Assembly (NCBI GenBank): GCA_900769035.1
Contig: CAAGFD010000137.1
Span: 1-6,488 of the forward strand
DNA length: 6,488 bases
Reading direction: 5' to 3'
Origin: Bacteroidales bacterium
Lineage (GTDB): Bacteria > Bacteroidota > Bacteroidia > Bacteroidales > Paludibacteraceae
The translations under genes and the position numbers were made by a program. Below the pieces are notes generated by a model that did not search any database, was not told the DNA's origin, and saw only the letters and a list, made by a program, of their open reading frames with translations. This document shows, one piece after another, positions 1 to 6,488 of the stretch (the stretch's first letter is position 1; every line of letters begins with the position of its first letter).

Positions 1-546
1 CAAGAAAAAGAATCATTAGTAGGTACATTGAAAGTTTTTGAAGATGGCAGTAAAGGTGTAGTTTTTCATGATTTTGGAAATGGTCATGGTATCGCAGTAT
101 CAATTGATGAAGTTGAAGTTTGTTGGTATCCTGCCAAGACCAATAAGACTATGCAAGATATAAACGGCATTATAAACACTCAGGCTCCTACGCTTGTTAA
201 CGATCCGGATTGTGGCGAAGCAAATACAAAAGCTATTGTGAAGCAGTTGGGAAGAGAGGGCTCTCCTGCTGTGCTTTGGTGTTTGAGCCATGGCGATGGA
301 TGGTATTTACCATGTGCCGGTGGCTTGAGATATATGCTTGTTGTTGCAAATAAAGGAGAAGGCAATCAAGGCCCTATTAGTATCGCCATAGAGAAAAACG
401 GTGGTCAGGGCATAACAAGTAACTGGTATTGGTCTAGCTCTGAAATGTCTGCTCGTAAGGCATTTAATGTATCGCGTAGTGGCTCAACAGTAACTGATGA
501 GCAGAAAAGCGAATATGTAGCAGTAAGAGCGTTCCGTAATTTCTAA
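1..546 (+). CDS. C-terminal part of a probable surface protein with a DUF1566-like domain (5' end outside window)
   Basis: The reading frame is open from the first base and ends at TAA 544-546, leaving 181 residues of a longer protein. A TTG at 28 could be read as a start, but the frame stays open to the window edge, so a truncated gene is more likely. Residues 11-40 form a short beta-rich segment with a KGVVF motif (18-22), a pattern I associate with Bacteroidetes proteins of this type. The end carries GWYLP (100-104), WYWSSSE (142-148) and YVAVRAF (172-178), the spacing expected of a DUF1566-like (Lcl C-terminal-like) domain, a C-type-lectin-like fold often placed at the tip of secreted or lipid-anchored proteins. 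Four cysteines (41, 71, 94, 105) could form disulfides if exported. The export signal, if any, lies outside the window. The ligand is unknown and no enzymatic role can be read. A strong hairpin terminator follows 27 nt after the stop, so this is the last gene of its transcript. Confidence 0.72.
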   Translation, partial: QEKESLVGTLKVFEDGSKGVVFHDFGNGHGIAVSIDEVEVCWYPAKTNKTMQDINGIINTQAPTLVNDPDCGEANTKAIVKQLGREGSPAVLWCLSHGDGWYLPCAGGLRYMLVVANKGEGNQGPISIAIEKNGGQGITSNWYWSSSEMSARKAFNVSRSGSTVTDEQKSEYVAVRAFRNF

Positions 547-573
547 ATGAATTTTTGTTATTGATATTAAAAT

Positions 574-610
574 AAAACGCAATATCCGAAAATGGATATT
601 GCGTTTTTTT
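574..610. terminator. Bidirectional intrinsic terminator between convergent genes
   Basis: A perfect 14-bp stem pairs 574-587 (AAAACGCAATATCC) with 594-607, with the 6-nt loop GAAAAT at 588-593. On the plus strand the stem runs into seven Ts (604-610), ending the left-hand gene. On the minus strand the arm ending at 574 is followed by T-rich sequence (complement of 563-577), so the same hairpin can end lon, whose stop codon lies 27 nt away at 634-636. The position between two convergent stop codons fits a shared terminator. Confidence 0.9.
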
Positions 611-633
611 ATTTCGTTTTACAAGAAGTTGTT

Positions 634-3015
634 TTATACCAATGCAATTTTTAGTGCATCGAGCATATTCTTGCAATAGTGGAATGTGAGCCCTTCCAAG
701 TATTCTTGGTTGATATCTTCTATATCTTTTTGGTTCTCATTACATAATATTATTTCTTTAATGCCGGCACGTTTTGCTGCCAATATTTTTTCTTTTATGC
801 CGCCAACAGGAAGTAGCTTTCCACGAAGAGTAATCTCTCCCGTCATTGCTAATCTGTCTTTTACCTGCCTTCCGGTAAAAGCGGAAGTCATAGCAGTGAG
901 AATTGCAATACCTGCCGATGGTCCGTCTTTAGGAGTTGCACCTTCCGGTACATGTACGTGGATGCTGTGGTTGTCAAGGAATTCTTGTGTAATTCCGAGC
1001 TCTTCGCTATGACTTTTGATAAATTCTAATGCGAGTTGCGTTGACTCTTTCATCACATTACCTAAATTACCCGTCATAGATAGTTTACATTCTTTTTGAT
1101 TGTTAAGAGACGTCTCTATATATAGAATTTCACCACCTACTTGTGTCCATGCAAGACCGGTAACTACACCTTTGTATCCGCTGATATCGTACATATCATG
1201 GTCGATATGCGTCGTTCCCAAATACTCTTTAAGGTCTTTAGGCTCGATAGTTGTTTTGAAGTCCGGGTCAGTAGCAATGAGACGGGCTGCTTTACGTAGT
1301 ATTTTTGCAATGTTTCGTTCCAAAGCACGAACACCACTCTCTCTGGTGTAATTTTCGATAATTGCACGAAGAGCGGCTTTAGAAAATTTTACCTGGTCTT
1401 TTCTGATGCCGTGAACTTCGAGTTGCTTAGGTATCAAGTGGCGAGTAGCTATCTCAATCTTTTCTTCGGTGATATAGCCATTTACTTCAATCACCTCCAT
1501 TCTGTCGAGCAGAGGTCGGTCAATAGAGCTGATATCATTAGCAGTAGCGATAAAAAGCACCTTGGAGAGGTCGAAATCTACATCGAGGAAGTTATCGTGG
1601 AAGGTTGAATTTTGTTCCGGATCCAATACCTCGAGTAGTGCGGAGCTCGGGTCTCCTTTATAATCGGCACTTATTTTATCTATTTCATCAAGAACGAATA
1701 CCGGGTTGGATGATTCGCATTTATTTATATTTTGGATAATTCGTCCCGGCATAGCACCTATGTAAGTGCGACGGTGACCGCGTATTTCAGCTTCATCGTG
1801 CAAACCTCCAAGCGACATACGAGTGTATTTCCTACCCAATGATTCTGCTATAGATTTGCAAAGAGACGTTTTACCAACCCCCGGAGGTCCGTAAAGACAG
1901 ATGATAGGAGACTTAAGGTCGCCTTTGAGTTTGAGTACTGCAAGGTATTCGATAATTCTCTCTTTGACTTTTTCCATTCCGAAATGGTCGCGATTGATTA
2001 TCTTGGTGGCTTTGTTGATGTTGAAATTATCTTTAGTAAATTTATTCCAAGGTAAATCTACCATCGTTTCCAAATAATTAATCTGTACGGAATAGTCCGG
2101 AGTAGAGGTGTTCATACGCTGTGCTTTTCGAAGCTCTTTTTCAAATGTAGCCTTGGTTTTGTCATCCCATTTTTGCTTGGCTGCTTTTTCTATTATCTCT
2201 TCAAAATCACTGGAACTATCGTCTCCAAGCTCTTCTTGGATGGTTTTCATCTGTTGGTGTAAGAAGAACTCTTTTTGCTGTTGGTCAATATCAAGACGAA
2301 CCTTTTTCTCGAGGTCGTTCTTTAAATCGATAACTTGTTTTTTCTTCATCAATAACAGCAAGAGTTTCTCAGCTCTAACTTTTAGATTAGACTCGGAATA
2401 GAGCTCTATTTTTGAATCTATATTAAAGTTATAGCTTATAGAATTCATTAATGTAGTAGGATCGTCAAAATTTCGGATAGCGAAACCTACTTCGTCCGGA
2501 ATAGAGCTGCTATTCTTGATGATGTCCATAGCCAAATCTTTGATGGCATTGACGGTGGTGTCGAAAGATATTTTGTCTTCTTCCGGAACCTCATCTTCAG
2601 GAGCCAATTGTATTCTTGATTGTATATAAGGCTTGGTAGCAGTTATTTCACACAATCGGGCACGTTTCTTTCCTGAAAGTAATACGGTTACGTTACCGTT
2701 TGGTAAATCATCTATCCTTAAAATGCTGGCTACCGTTCCGTATTCATATATATCCGAAATTTTCGGGTTTTCTACCAACGGGTCGATTTGTGTAACGGTG
2801 AATATAGGATATTGTTTGAGATATGCTTCTCGCACTGCATTCAGACTCTTTTCTCTGCCAACATTTACTTTAATGATTACTTTAGGTAATAGTATATTGT
2901 CGCGCATTGGTAGAGTGGGTAGAACTTCATTGTCTTTGCATTCAAAGAGTTTCTCATCTTCCTGTGCGTTGATTGGAATAACTTCTGCTTTTAAATCGTC
3001 TGGTAAATTAAACAT
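634..3015 (-). CDS. lon: ATP-dependent Lon protease (endopeptidase La)
   Basis: This is a complete cytoplasmic AAA+ serine protease that unfolds and degrades damaged and selected regulatory proteins, working as a homohexamer. Counting 793 residues from ATG 3013-3015, the order is: N-terminal LON substrate-binding domain (about 30-210, beginning VLPTLPMRDNILLPKV), a charged helical linker (about 215-300), the AAA+ module with Walker A GPPGVGKT (376-383, Lys382) and Walker B VFVLDEID (439-446), then the LonA protease domain with catalytic Ser700 in KDGPSAG and Lys743 in GGIKEK. The Ser-Lys spacing of 43 equals that of E. coli Lon (Ser679, Lys722). Length is normal for LonA and no motif is missing. 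An in-frame TTG at 3034-3036 would add seven residues (MSSIARN); I chose the ATG because TTG starts are rare and the LON domain does not need the extension. It is transcribed alone: convergent with the left gene and divergent from the glycogen genes. No Bacteroidetes TAnnTTTG box was found upstream on its strand. Confidence 0.97.
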   Translation of the reverse strand: MFNLPDDLKAEVIPINAQEDEKLFECKDNEVLPTLPMRDNILLPKVIIKVNVGREKSLNAVREAYLKQYPIFTVTQIDPLVENPKISDIYEYGTVASILRIDDLPNGNVTVLLSGKKRARLCEITATKPYIQSRIQLAPEDEVPEEDKISFDTTVNAIKDLAMDIIKNSSSIPDEVGFAIRNFDDPTTLMNSISYNFNIDSKIELYSESNLKVRAEKLLLLLMKKKQVIDLKNDLEKKVRLDIDQQQKEFFLHQQMKTIQEELGDDSSSDFEEIIEKAAKQKWDDKTKATFEKELRKAQRMNTSTPDYSVQINYLETMVDLPWNKFTKDNFNINKATKIINRDHFGMEKVKERIIEYLAVLKLKGDLKSPIICLYGPPGVGKTSLCKSIAESLGRKYTRMSLGGLHDEAEIRGHRRTYIGAMPGRIIQNINKCESSNPVFVLDEIDKISADYKGDPSSALLEVLDPEQNSTFHDNFLDVDFDLSKVLFIATANDISSIDRPLLDRMEVIEVNGYITEEKIEIATRHLIPKQLEVHGIRKDQVKFSKAALRAIIENYTRESGVRALERNIAKILRKAARLIATDPDFKTTIEPKDLKEYLGTTHIDHDMYDISGYKGVVTGLAWTQVGGEILYIETSLNNQKECKLSMTGNLGNVMKESTQLALEFIKSHSEELGITQEFLDNHSIHVHVPEGATPKDGPSAGIAILTAMTSAFTGRQVKDRLAMTGEITLRGKLLPVGGIKEKILAAKRAGIKEIILCNENQKDIEDINQEYLEGLTFHYCKNMLDALKIALV

Positions 3016-3058
3016 ATTTCTTGCTATTGATGACAATATGACATCGAGTATTTTGCCA

Positions 3059-3097
3059 TTTTGTCGGTGTTTGATACTTAATATAGTTTTTGTCGGT
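3059..3097. repeat. Pair of 10-bp direct repeats upstream of lon
   Basis: TTTTGTCGGT occurs at 3059-3068 and again at 3088-3097, 29 bp start to start; on the lon coding strand it reads ACCGACAAAA twice. The copies lie 44-82 bp upstream of the lon ATG, where a promoter and its operator would be expected. The longer, GC-containing core (GTCGG) makes the match less trivial than the AT-rich background. They might be binding sites for a regulator of lon, but no known Bacteroidetes regulator can be assigned from sequence. Confidence 0.45.
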
Positions 3098-3120
3098 TTT
3101 CAACCGTTTACGTTATATAT

Positions 3121-3146
3121 GCAATATCTGTGCCAAGGCATATTGT
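3121..3146. promoter_or_regulatory. Imperfect dyad, candidate operator
   Basis: CAATAT (3122-3127) is repeated inverted as ATATTG (3140-3145). Inside lies a second dyad, TGCC-AA-GGCA (3131-3140), offset from the outer centre by 2 bp. The inner loop of two bases is too tight for a good RNA hairpin, and there is no T-tract, so a protein-binding site is more likely than a terminator. It sits about 106 bp before the lon ATG and 270 bp before the synthase ATG, so it could serve either gene. The function is inference. Confidence 0.3.
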
Positions 3147-3169
3147 GTAACTCTGCCTCTTACTTTTTA

Positions 3170-3200
3170 TTTCGATTACATGATAATAAGATTAATTTTG
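3170..3200 (+). promoter_or_regulatory. Possible second (distal) Bacteroidetes-type promoter
   Basis: TAATTTTG at 3193-3200 matches the Bacteroidetes -7 consensus TAnnTTTG. Nineteen bases upstream lies TTTC (3170-3173), a three-of-four match to the -33 box TTTG. If used, it would give the synthase transcript a leader of roughly 210 nt. The -7 box is AT-rich and could occur by chance, so this is only a candidate. Confidence 0.35.
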
Positions 3201-3349
3201 TGTAATTATATGTTGTAAAGCATATTTATTTGAATGGTTGAAATAAAATTTTTCAATATGCATAAACGTGTAAATGGGTTAATATCAGAGGTTTGTATTT
3301 TATTGAAAAATTAAAAATGAATTATTGTGCTATAATAATATTCTATAAA

Positions 3350-3380
3350 TTTGTAGTTTCAAAATGTTTGTGTAACTTTG
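3350..3380 (+). promoter_or_regulatory. Bacteroidetes-type promoter of the glycogen synthase-phosphorylase operon
   Basis: TTTG at 3350-3353 (-33 box) is followed after exactly 19 nt by TAACTTTG at 3373-3380 (-7 box), matching the known Bacteroidetes primary-sigma consensus TTTG-N19-21-TAnnTTTG. Transcription should start a few bases past 3380, giving a leader of about 30 nt before ATG 3416. This also argues against any upstream start for the synthase, since longer versions would begin before the promoter. Confidence 0.8.
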
Positions 3381-3415
3381 CATTTGGAAAATTGATTATT
3401 GGAATATTGTATACA

Positions 3416-5020
3416 ATGGAAAGAAAGATTAAGCCCGGTTTTATTTTCGAAATCAGTTGGGAAGTATGTAACAAGATAGGTGGTATATATGCTGTGCTCT
3501 TGACGAAATCAAGGAGTATGGTGAAATTTTCGAATGGTAACTTACTTTTTGTTGGTCCCGACCTTAAGCAAGATGTAGATAATAAATTGTTTATCTCTTC
3601 CGACGAATCGAATTTTTTAGCATATTTACAAAATACTTATGGACTAACTGCCCGTATTGGTAAGTGGAATATTCCCGGTAATCCAAAAGCTATTCTGGTG
3701 GATTTTTCTCCTTTGTACGATCGTAAAAACGAAATTTATACCGAGATGTGGCAAGATTTTGGTGTAGATTCTTTACATGCCTATGGAGATTACGACGAGG
3801 CATCTATGTTTGGCCTCGCTTCCGGAATGGTGGTAAAAGCATATTGTGAATTTTATAGATTGCATAAAAAACGTGTTGTTGCTCATTTTAATGAGTGGAT
3901 GACGGGCTTCGGACTATTTTATCTAAAGAAGTATTATCCAAATGCAGCTACGCTTTTTACAACTCATGCTACTACGGTGGGTAGGTCTATTGCAGGAAAC
4001 GGAAAAGAATTTTATAAATATTTCTCCGGTTACCACGGTTTTCAAATGGCGGAAGAACTGAATGTTGTCAGCAAACATTCTGTTGAATACCATGCAGCTC
4101 ATTTGGCTGATTGCTTTACTACCGTTAGTAATATTACTAATAATGAGTGCATCCAACTGCTCGATAAGTCGGCAGATGTTATCACTCCAAACGGATTTGA
4201 TATAGATATAGTGCCTCGAGGAGCAGTATTTAATAGCGTTACAGCATCCTCTCGTAGAAAATTAATTACCGTGGCAGAACAATTATTGGGCGAAGAAATT
4301 AATCCGGAGTCTATAATTACTGCAATTTCCGGTAGATATGAATTTAAAAATAAAGGTATTGACGTATATATAGATGCCCTTTCAAAGATTAATAATACGA
4401 GCAATATCCCTGTATTGGCATATATTCTTGTGCCCGCATGGCATTCCGGAGCAAAGAATTTAAAATATAATCAAGGCGATAGAATTACTACTCACAACTT
4501 GATGCAACCGGATAATGACCCTGTTCTTTGTTCTTTAAAAAGTAAAGGTCTTGTAAATTCAAAAGAGAATAATGTGAAAGTGATATTTGTGCCGGCTTAC
4601 CTTTGTGGTGATGATGGCGTATTCGATTTACCTTATTATCGTCTACTTTCGGGCTTTGATATGACACTTTTCCCTTCTTATTACGAGCCTTGGGGATATA
4701 CCCCTTTAGAGAGTGTCTTTTTCGGAATTCCTACAGTCACAACATCATTGTCAGGTTTCGGAAATTGGGTTAATCCCGATTGCCAGGATATTGATAAAGG
4801 TGTAGCGGTAATTAATAGAGACGATACTAATTTTGATTATGTAAGCTCTAAATGCGCCGAACAGATTATTGCTGTTAAATCTTATATTGCTGACGGTACA
4901 ATAAGTTCCGTGAAAAATGCAGCAAAAGAAATTGCAAAAGATGCTCGTTGGTTTAATTTCTTCGAGTATTATAAATTAGCTTATTCTTTTGCCCTTAAAA
5001 AGAAAAATAATAATTTCTAG
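3416..5020 (+). CDS. Glycogen synthase, GT3 (eukaryote-like) family
   Basis: This complete 534-residue cytoplasmic glycosyltransferase should extend alpha-1,4-glucan chains from a nucleotide-sugar donor; GT3 enzymes typically use UDP-glucose, but the donor here cannot be read from sequence. GT-B fold landmarks match animal and yeast glycogen synthases rather than bacterial GT5 GlgA: FEISWEVCNKIGGIYAVL (11-28), THATTVGR (183-190; His184, Arg190), FTTVSNIT (234-241) and TPNG (257-260), GRYEFKNKG (306-314; Arg307, Lys313 contacting donor phosphates by homology), and FPSYYEPWGYTPLE (419-432) with the two conserved glutamates 424 and 432, followed by LSGFGNW (445-451). Start ATG 3416 puts the family-specific N-terminus at residue 9; an in-frame TTG at 3293 would add 41 unrelated residues and precede the promoter, so it is rejected. 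At 534 residues it is much shorter than eukaryotic enzymes (about 700) and has no arginine between 468 and 511, so the glucose-6-phosphate-sensing arginine cluster is absent. The phosphorylase gene follows after 44 nt. Confidence 0.95.
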   Translation: MERKIKPGFIFEISWEVCNKIGGIYAVLLTKSRSMVKFSNGNLLFVGPDLKQDVDNKLFISSDESNFLAYLQNTYGLTARIGKWNIPGNPKAILVDFSPLYDRKNEIYTEMWQDFGVDSLHAYGDYDEASMFGLASGMVVKAYCEFYRLHKKRVVAHFNEWMTGFGLFYLKKYYPNAATLFTTHATTVGRSIAGNGKEFYKYFSGYHGFQMAEELNVVSKHSVEYHAAHLADCFTTVSNITNNECIQLLDKSADVITPNGFDIDIVPRGAVFNSVTASSRRKLITVAEQLLGEEINPESIITAISGRYEFKNKGIDVYIDALSKINNTSNIPVLAYILVPAWHSGAKNLKYNQGDRITTHNLMQPDNDPVLCSLKSKGLVNSKENNVKVIFVPAYLCGDDGVFDLPYYRLLSGFDMTLFPSYYEPWGYTPLESVFFGIPTVTTSLSGFGNWVNPDCQDIDKGVAVINRDDTNFDYVSSKCAEQIIAVKSYIADGTISSVKNAAKEIAKDARWFNFFEYYKLAYSFALKKKNNNF

Positions 5021-5064
5021 TATATTAATATAATCCTCCTTTTTGGAGTTAGCTATCATTTGAT
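5021..5064 (+). other. Short synthase-phosphorylase spacer with a small CCTCC/GGAG hairpin
   Basis: The 44-nt spacer contains CTCC (5036-5039), a T5 loop (5040-5044) and GGAG (5045-5048). A 4-bp stem without a downstream T-tract is too weak to be a terminator, which supports co-transcription of both genes. GGAG is 16 nt from the ATG at 5065, too far for a classical Shine-Dalgarno, in keeping with Bacteroidetes genes that rely little on one. Confidence 0.4.
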
Positions 5065-6488
5065 ATGGAAATAAAAGTGAATAGTGTAAACGAACCTAAT
5101 TTTGTAGAATTTACGGTAAAAAACAAATTGCCAAAAAAACTTCAACGCCTTGATGAATTAGCACATAATCTGCTGTGGGTGTGGAGCGTTGATGTGAAAA
5201 ATCTTTTTAAATCTATTGACGAGGATTTGTGGATAGAAACAAAACATAATCCTATCAGTATGCTCGAACAAGCTCGTTTTGAGCGCTGGAAAGAGCTTGA
5301 AAAAGATACAAAATTCCTTGCAGATCTCGACCGTGTATACGATATGTATAAAGAGTATATGGCAGAAAAATACAATGAAAAAGTGCCTTCTGTCGCATAC
5401 TTCTCTATGGAATACGGACTTACCGATCATTTAAAAATATATTCCGGCGGACTTGGTGTCCTTGCCGGCGATTATCTGAAAGAGGCTTCCGATAGTAAAG
5501 TTAATATGGTGGCTATCGGATTCTTATATCGCTATGGATATTTCACCCAAACTCTTAGCGTTGATGGTCAACAAATAGCAAACTATGAAGCACAACAATT
5601 TGGCCATCTTCCTCTTACTCAGGTGAAAAATGCCGATGGTACTCCGTTTATTGTCGAAGTTCCTTATCCTAATCGTACCGTTTATGCCAATGTTTGGAAA
5701 GTACAAGTGGGTAGAGTACCTCTCTATTTGCTCGATACAGATATGGAATTAAATAGCGAGTTCGACCGCTCTATTACTCATCAACTCTATGGTGGTGATT
5801 GGGAGAATCGTATCAAACAAGAAATATTACTTGGTATAGGTGGCGTATTGACACTCAAAAAACTTGGTATAAATCAAGACGTTTATCATTGCAACGAGGG
5901 TCATGCAGCTCTGCTTAATGTGCAACGCCTCGTAGATTATGTAGCGCAAGGTCTCTCTTTCCAAGAAGCTTTAGAGGTAGTGGGTGCATCTTCGCTTTAT
6001 ACCGTTCACACTCCGGTACCTGCAGGTCACGACTATTTCGATGAGAGTCTCTTTGGTAAATATATGGGTGGTTATCCGGAAAAATTGGGCATCACTTGGA
6101 ACGATTTGATGGATATGGGACGTGAAAATCCAGGCTCCCAAGAGAGATTCTGTATGTCTGTATTCGCTTGTAATACATGCCAATACGTAAACGGTGTAAG
6201 CTGGTTACACGGCAAAGTAAGTCAAGAAATGTTTAACCCTATTTGGAAAGGCTATCTACCAGAAGAACTCCATGTAAGCTACGTCACTAACGGCGTACAT
6301 ATGCCTACTTGGGCTACTTCCGAATGGAAAGCTCTTTACGAGAAGTATTTCGATAAACATTTCTATGCCGACCAATCTAATATGAAGATTTGGAACGCTA
6401 TATATAATGTGCCGGATGAAGAAATATGGGCAACACGTACCAAGTTAAAGAACAAACTTATTGAATATATAAAGGATCAGTTTACAAG
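5065..6488 (+). CDS. glgP: Alpha-glucan (glycogen/starch) phosphorylase, DUF3417-containing type, N-terminal part (3' end outside window)
   Basis: The frame opens at ATG 5065 and runs without a stop to the window edge, giving 474 codons of a protein usually about 850 residues long. It releases glucose-1-phosphate from alpha-1,4-glucan ends using phosphate and pyridoxal phosphate in the cytoplasm. The first 100 or so residues match the DUF3417 N-terminal region (LAHNLLWVWS, 32-41), which marks the GT35 subgroup of short bacterial and archaeal phosphorylases (TIGR02094-like) rather than the E. coli GlgP/MalP type. Catalytic-domain landmarks follow: VAYFSMEYGL (110-119), IYSGGLGVLAGDYLKEASD (125-143), GFLYRYGYFTQ (152-162), CNEGHAALL (276-284), HTPVPAGHD (315-323) and TNGVHMPTW (408-416). 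The PLP-binding lysine is expected beyond the window and cannot be checked. Its position just behind the synthase, with no terminator between, points to an operon for storage-glucan turnover. The gene symbol is by family; some genomes leave it unnamed. Confidence 0.94.
   Translation, partial: MEIKVNSVNEPNFVEFTVKNKLPKKLQRLDELAHNLLWVWSVDVKNLFKSIDEDLWIETKHNPISMLEQARFERWKELEKDTKFLADLDRVYDMYKEYMAEKYNEKVPSVAYFSMEYGLTDHLKIYSGGLGVLAGDYLKEASDSKVNMVAIGFLYRYGYFTQTLSVDGQQIANYEAQQFGHLPLTQVKNADGTPFIVEVPYPNRTVYANVWKVQVGRVPLYLLDTDMELNSEFDRSITHQLYGGDWENRIKQEILLGIGGVLTLKKLGINQDVYHCNEGHAALLNVQRLVDYVAQGLSFQEALEVVGASSLYTVHTPVPAGHDYFDESLFGKYMGGYPEKLGITWNDLMDMGRENPGSQERFCMSVFACNTCQYVNGVSWLHGKVSQEMFNPIWKGYLPEELHVSYVTNGVHMPTWATSEWKALYEKYFDKHFYADQSNMKIWNAIYNVPDEEIWATRTKLKNKLIEYIKDQFT

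Larger units (their letters stand above)
3016..3415. other. Divergent intergenic control region between lon and the glycogen operon
   Basis: This AT-rich 400-bp stretch has no convincing gene. Its open frames are short, lack family resemblance, and one simply runs antisense into lon. It must hold the lon promoter (minus strand) and the synthase promoter (plus strand). It contains a clear plus-strand promoter near 3350-3380, a weaker one near 3170-3200, a 10-bp direct repeat close to lon, a dyad at 3122-3145, and smaller inverted repeats: CGGTT/AACCG at 3094-3098 and 3102-3106, TTGAAA/TTTCAA at 3238-3243 and 3251-3256, and ATATG/CATAT at 3208-3212 and 3221-3225. In DNA this AT-rich, the 5-bp dyads may well be chance. 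No riboswitch or small RNA fold was recognised. Confidence 0.7.

Noticed and set aside
686..1012. Plus-strand 108-codon open frame inside lon
   Set aside because: It is antisense to the Lon protease domain, including the catalytic serine region, and has no independent coding evidence.
2633..3205. Plus-strand open frame of 190 codons overlapping the 5' end of lon and the spacer
   Set aside because: Most of it is antisense to well-conserved Lon codons, it has no recognisable domain, and no promoter or ribosome site precedes it.
3203..3256. Short AT-rich inverted repeats (ATATG/CATAT, TTGAAA/TTTCAA) as operators or an RNA structure
   Set aside because: Arms of 5-6 bp in very AT-rich sequence are expected by chance, and no flanking signal supports a function; they are mentioned only as part of the spacer description.
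3293..3415. N-terminal extension of the glycogen synthase from TTG 3293
   Set aside because: The extra 41 residues resemble no GT3 enzyme, are rich in Phe, Ile and Cys as translated AT-rich spacer would be, and span the clear promoter at 3350-3380.
5036..5048. Possible terminator between synthase and phosphorylase genes
   Set aside because: The stem is only 4 bp, the T-run is in the loop rather than after the stem, and no further T-tract follows.
5142..5430. Two overlapping minus-strand open frames of 77 and 90 codons
   Set aside because: They are antisense shadows of the phosphorylase N-terminal region, whose plus-strand reading matches a known family throughout.

Overview
The window looks like an ordinary chromosomal stretch from an AT-rich member of the Bacteroidota, probably Bacteroidales. 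Three things point there. The glycogen synthase is the eukaryote-like GT3 type and sits directly before a DUF3417-type alpha-glucan phosphorylase, a pairing I know from Bacteroides and relatives. A textbook Bacteroidetes promoter (TTTG, 19 nt, TAACTTTG) lies just before the synthase. Strong Shine-Dalgarno sequences are absent at the gene starts. No rRNA, tRNA, CRISPR array, insertion sequence or phage gene was seen.

Layout: (1) 1-546, plus strand, is the C-terminal end of a protein whose start lies outside the window; its last 80 or so residues resemble the DUF1566-like domain found at the end of many Bacteroidetes surface proteins. (2) A strong hairpin at 574-607 lies between this gene and the convergent lon gene and can end transcription from both sides. 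(3) 634-3015, minus strand, is a complete Lon protease with intact ATPase and Ser-Lys protease motifs. (4) 3016-3415 is a 400-bp divergent intergenic region with the glycogen-operon promoter, a second weaker promoter candidate, a 10-bp direct repeat on the lon side and several short dyads. (5) 3416-5020, plus strand, is a complete glycogen synthase of 534 residues. (6) 5065 to the right edge, plus strand, is the first 474 codons of an alpha-glucan phosphorylase, cut by the window end before its PLP-lysine region.

The synthase and phosphorylase are 44 nt apart with no convincing terminator between them, so they probably form one transcript that couples building and breaking of storage glucan. 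Lon is transcribed away from them and is functionally separate general protein quality control. I found no convincing novel system. The points most worth a second look are the missing glucose-6-phosphate arginine cluster in the GT3 synthase, the repeats and dyad in the divergent control region, and the identity of the truncated left-hand protein.
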